From an uncultured bacterium (lineage in GTDB: Bacteria > Bacillota_I > Bacilli_A > RF39 > UBA660), in contig CAJMOW010000081.1 of NCBI GenBank assembly GCA_905215145.1, forward strand, positions 1 through 6,314: a DNA stretch of 6,314 nucleotides, in the 5' to 3' direction. Made by a program: the position numbers and the translations under genes. Of this stretch, positions 4,562 to 6,314 are shown piece by piece (positions within the stretch are counted from its first letter, which is position 1; every line of letters begins with the position of its first letter). A model generated the notes under the pieces. That model searched no databases and was not told the origin of the DNA. It saw only the letters and a program-made list of their open reading frames with translations.

Positions 4562-5940
4562 TGAAGTCATTTAAATTTTATATAGCGTTATGGTGCGCAA
4601 AAACAGGTAAATTTATAGTAACAAAAGTATTAAGAAGAAATGGATCGATTTTGCCAGGTAAGATAGCACTTAAAATATGTCCAGACTTTATAGGAAAAAT
4701 AGAGAAACCTAGAACTATAATTGCAGTGACTGGTACAAATGGAAAAACAACTGTATGCAATATGATAGAAGATGTATTAAGAGATAATGGATATGATTTT
4801 ATTGATAATAAACTAGGAGCTAATGTAAATGTAGGAGTTGCTACTACATTAATAAATGGTGCAAATTTTCTAGGAAAAACAAAAAAAGATCTAGCAGTAT
4901 TAGAAATAGATGAAAGAAGCTCAGTTAAAATCTATCCATATTTGACTCCAACATATTTAATTTGTACAAATTTATTTAGAGATTCAATGCTTAGAAATGC
5001 ACATTCTGAGTTTATTTCAAATATTTTAACAAAATACATTCCAAAGAAAACTAAGCTTATACTAAATGCAGATGACCTTATTTCTTGTAATATTGCTCCA
5101 ACTAATAAAAGAGTATATTTTGGAATAGATAAATTAACGACAGATGAAAAAGTATGTCATAACATTGTAAATGATATGCCAACATGTCCAAAATGTGATT
5201 CAAAACTCCAATATGATTTTGTTAGGTATCATCATATAGGGAGAGCTCATTGTAAAAAATGTGATTTTTCCTCTCCTAAGAAAATAAATTATGAAGTAAC
5301 AAAAATTGATTTTAAAAAAGATAAATTACATTTAAAAAATAATGAAAAGGAAGAAATATACGATTTAATAACAAATAATATTATAAATATTTATAATATG
5401 GTAGCTACAATATCACTTCTTAGAGAGTTTGGATTAACTAATTTACAAATAAATAACTCACTAAAAAAGCAAAAAATAGTAGAATCAAGATATCTAGAAG
5501 AAGAATATAAAGAAATAAAAATTATATCACATTTAGCTAAAGGAATGAATCCAATTGCTTGTTCAAGAGTTTTTGAGTACATAAAAAAAGAAAAAGGAAA
5601 TAAAGCAGTTATATTAATACTTGATGATTTACACGATTCAATTGAAAGTTCAGAAAATATAAGTTGGCATTATGATACGGATTTTGAATTTTTAAATGAT
5701 GATAGTATAAAACAAATTATTGTTACTGGAGTAAGACATTTAGATACATATGTTAGATTAAGACTTGCTGATATACCAAAAAGAAAAATAGAACACATGA
5801 AAGATGAAATAGATGCAACAAAAAAAATAAAGTTAAAAAATATAGATTCAATTTATATTTTATATGATGTTTATACTGTACATTTAAGAGATAAAGTTAA
5901 AGATAAACTAAAAGAAATAATAGACAAGGAAGAGGTATAA
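4561..5940 (+). CDS. murT-like: MurT-like Mur ligase family protein with zinc ribbon and C-terminal DUF1727 domain
   Basis: MurT pairs with GatD to amidate the D-Glu carboxylate of lipid II; the Mur ligase fold activates the carboxylate with ATP. Seen in 459 residues (S. aureus MurT is about 437): N-terminal part with LPGKIA (31-36), P-loop GTNGKTT (58-64), GANVNVG (86-92), EIDE (115-118), LNADD (168-172), a four-cysteine zinc ribbon (C209, C212, C231, C234) and a DUF1727-type C-terminal domain with SWHYDTDFE (368-376). Divergent points: the usual FRDQxDRxGE reads FRDSMLRNAHSE, NPAG is rearranged to KGMNPIA, and the ADGRDTSW motif reads ESSENISW, putting N366 where S. aureus D349 is, the residue completing the GatD triad. 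The start ATG shares a base with the ectB stop and has no strong SD, implying coupling. It is a paralogue of MurT, probably with a new substrate or amine donor. Confidence 0.85.
   Translation: MKSFKFYIALWCAKTGKFIVTKVLRRNGSILPGKIALKICPDFIGKIEKPRTIIAVTGTNGKTTVCNMIEDVLRDNGYDFIDNKLGANVNVGVATTLINGANFLGKTKKDLAVLEIDERSSVKIYPYLTPTYLICTNLFRDSMLRNAHSEFISNILTKYIPKKTKLILNADDLISCNIAPTNKRVYFGIDKLTTDEKVCHNIVNDMPTCPKCDSKLQYDFVRYHHIGRAHCKKCDFSSPKKINYEVTKIDFKKDKLHLKNNEKEEIYDLITNNIINIYNMVATISLLREFGLTNLQINNSLKKQKIVESRYLEEEYKEIKIISHLAKGMNPIACSRVFEYIKKEKGNKAVILILDDLHDSIESSENISWHYDTDFEFLNDDSIKQIIVTGVRHLDTYVRLRLADIPKRKIEHMKDEIDATKKIKLKNIDSIYILYDVYTVHLRDKVKDKLKEIIDKEEV
5926..5935 (+). promoter_or_regulatory. ribosome binding site of the GatD-like gene
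   Basis: AAGGAAGAGG lies within the last codons of the MurT-like gene, six bases before ATG 5942. It gives the third operon gene a strong SD, unlike the second gene. Confidence 0.7.
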
Positions 5941-5941
5941 T

Positions 5942-6314
5942 ATGAAAATAGAAATATTATTTCCAGAATTTTGTAATCTATATGGTGATATCAGTAATAT
6001 TAAATACTTAAAAAAGTGTTTATCAAATCAAAAAGTAAAATATATAGAAACATCTTTTGATATGGAACCGAGTTTTGTAACTCAAGATATAAATTTTATT
6101 TATCTTGGTCCAATGACTGAAAATAGACAGGAAAAAGTAATAAAAAAATTAATGCCGTATAAAAAAAGAATAGAGGAATTAATAGAAAAAAATACAGTAT
6201 TTCTATTTACAGGAAATGCATTAGAAATTCTTGGAAAGTATATTGAAAATGAAGATGGAATAAAAATTGAAGCCTTAGGAATTTTTGATGTGTACGCTAA
6301 AAGGAATATGATGC
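5942..6314 (+). CDS. gatD-like: GatD-like class I glutamine amidotransferase, N-terminal part (runs off window), nucleophile Cys absent
   Basis: GatD normally hydrolyses glutamine and channels ammonia to MurT. The frame is open to the window end: 124 complete codons of an expected 240 or so. The N-terminus matches the CobB/CobQ-like amidotransferase fold: ILFPEFCNLYGDISNIKYLKK (5-25) corresponds to the family LYPDLLNLYGDxGNIxxL. A strand FIYLGP (52-57) stands where GGGxDxEQ is usual. FLFTGNALEILGKY (87-100) takes the place of the nucleophile elbow xxxCGGYQxLGxxY. The residue in the Cys position is T90 (ACA, 6209-6211; Cys94 in S. aureus, from memory). Without that Cys glutamine hydrolysis is not expected. 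The catalytic His region lies beyond the window. It starts one base after the MurT-like stop with its own SD, so the pair very likely forms a complex. Confidence 0.82.
   Translation, partial: MKIEILFPEFCNLYGDISNIKYLKKCLSNQKVKYIETSFDMEPSFVTQDINFIYLGPMTENRQEKVIKKLMPYKKRIEELIEKNTVFLFTGNALEILGKYIENEDGIKIEALGIFDVYAKRNMM

Overview
The window is very AT-rich, with A/T-ending codons, AGA as the usual arginine codon, TGG for tryptophan, strong GAGG/AAGG ribosome binding sites and tight gene packing. Together with the families present (clostridial-type P-type ATPase, VanZ, MurT/GatD-type proteins), this points to a low-GC Bacillota, most likely a clostridium or a related gut-type lineage. The genetic code looks standard. 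The species cannot be named from this window.

Region 1 (1-2680) is a string of plus-strand genes. It opens inside a P2-type, calcium-pump-like cation ATPase whose N-terminal half lies upstream. A 50-residue single-span membrane protein follows. Next come a 30-codon stub that looks like the N-terminus of a RhuM-family protein, a 67-residue protein of the 'KYEPLWKYI' type, and a VanZ-like membrane protein. A GC-poor but convincing terminator closes this block at about 2648-2683.

Region 2 (about 2684-3310) has no conventional gene. It is not empty. It carries a candidate stand-alone structured RNA of about 110 nt (promoter near 2806-2835, three hairpins, a strong terminator at 2914-2954). On the opposite strand, a 32-codon, extremely hydrophobic ORF ends exactly at that terminator. 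The geometry resembles convergent type I toxin-antitoxin loci such as Fst/par, but this is an inference from a T-rich strand and needs testing. A nested hairpin (3075-3104) and a duplicated promoter-like motif just before the next gene complete the region.

Region 3 (3311-6314) is a tight operon: an EctB-like class III aminotransferase (L-2,4-diaminobutyrate family), a MurT-like Mur ligase starting inside the aminotransferase stop codon, and a GatD-like class I glutamine amidotransferase starting one base after the MurT stop and running off the window. No ectA or ectC is visible, so ectoine synthesis is not supported. In ordinary Gram-positive bacteria MurT-GatD amidates D-glutamate of lipid II with ammonia from glutamine. 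Here two residues needed for glutamine hydrolysis are replaced: the GatD nucleophilic cysteine by threonine (T90), and the MurT aspartate that completes the triad (D349 in S. aureus, from memory) by asparagine (N366). This paired loss, plus the neighbouring diaminobutyrate-type aminotransferase, suggests a repurposed MurT/GatD pair that joins a different nitrogen donor, possibly an amino acid amine, to a carboxylate. This operon is the best candidate in the window for an undescribed system.
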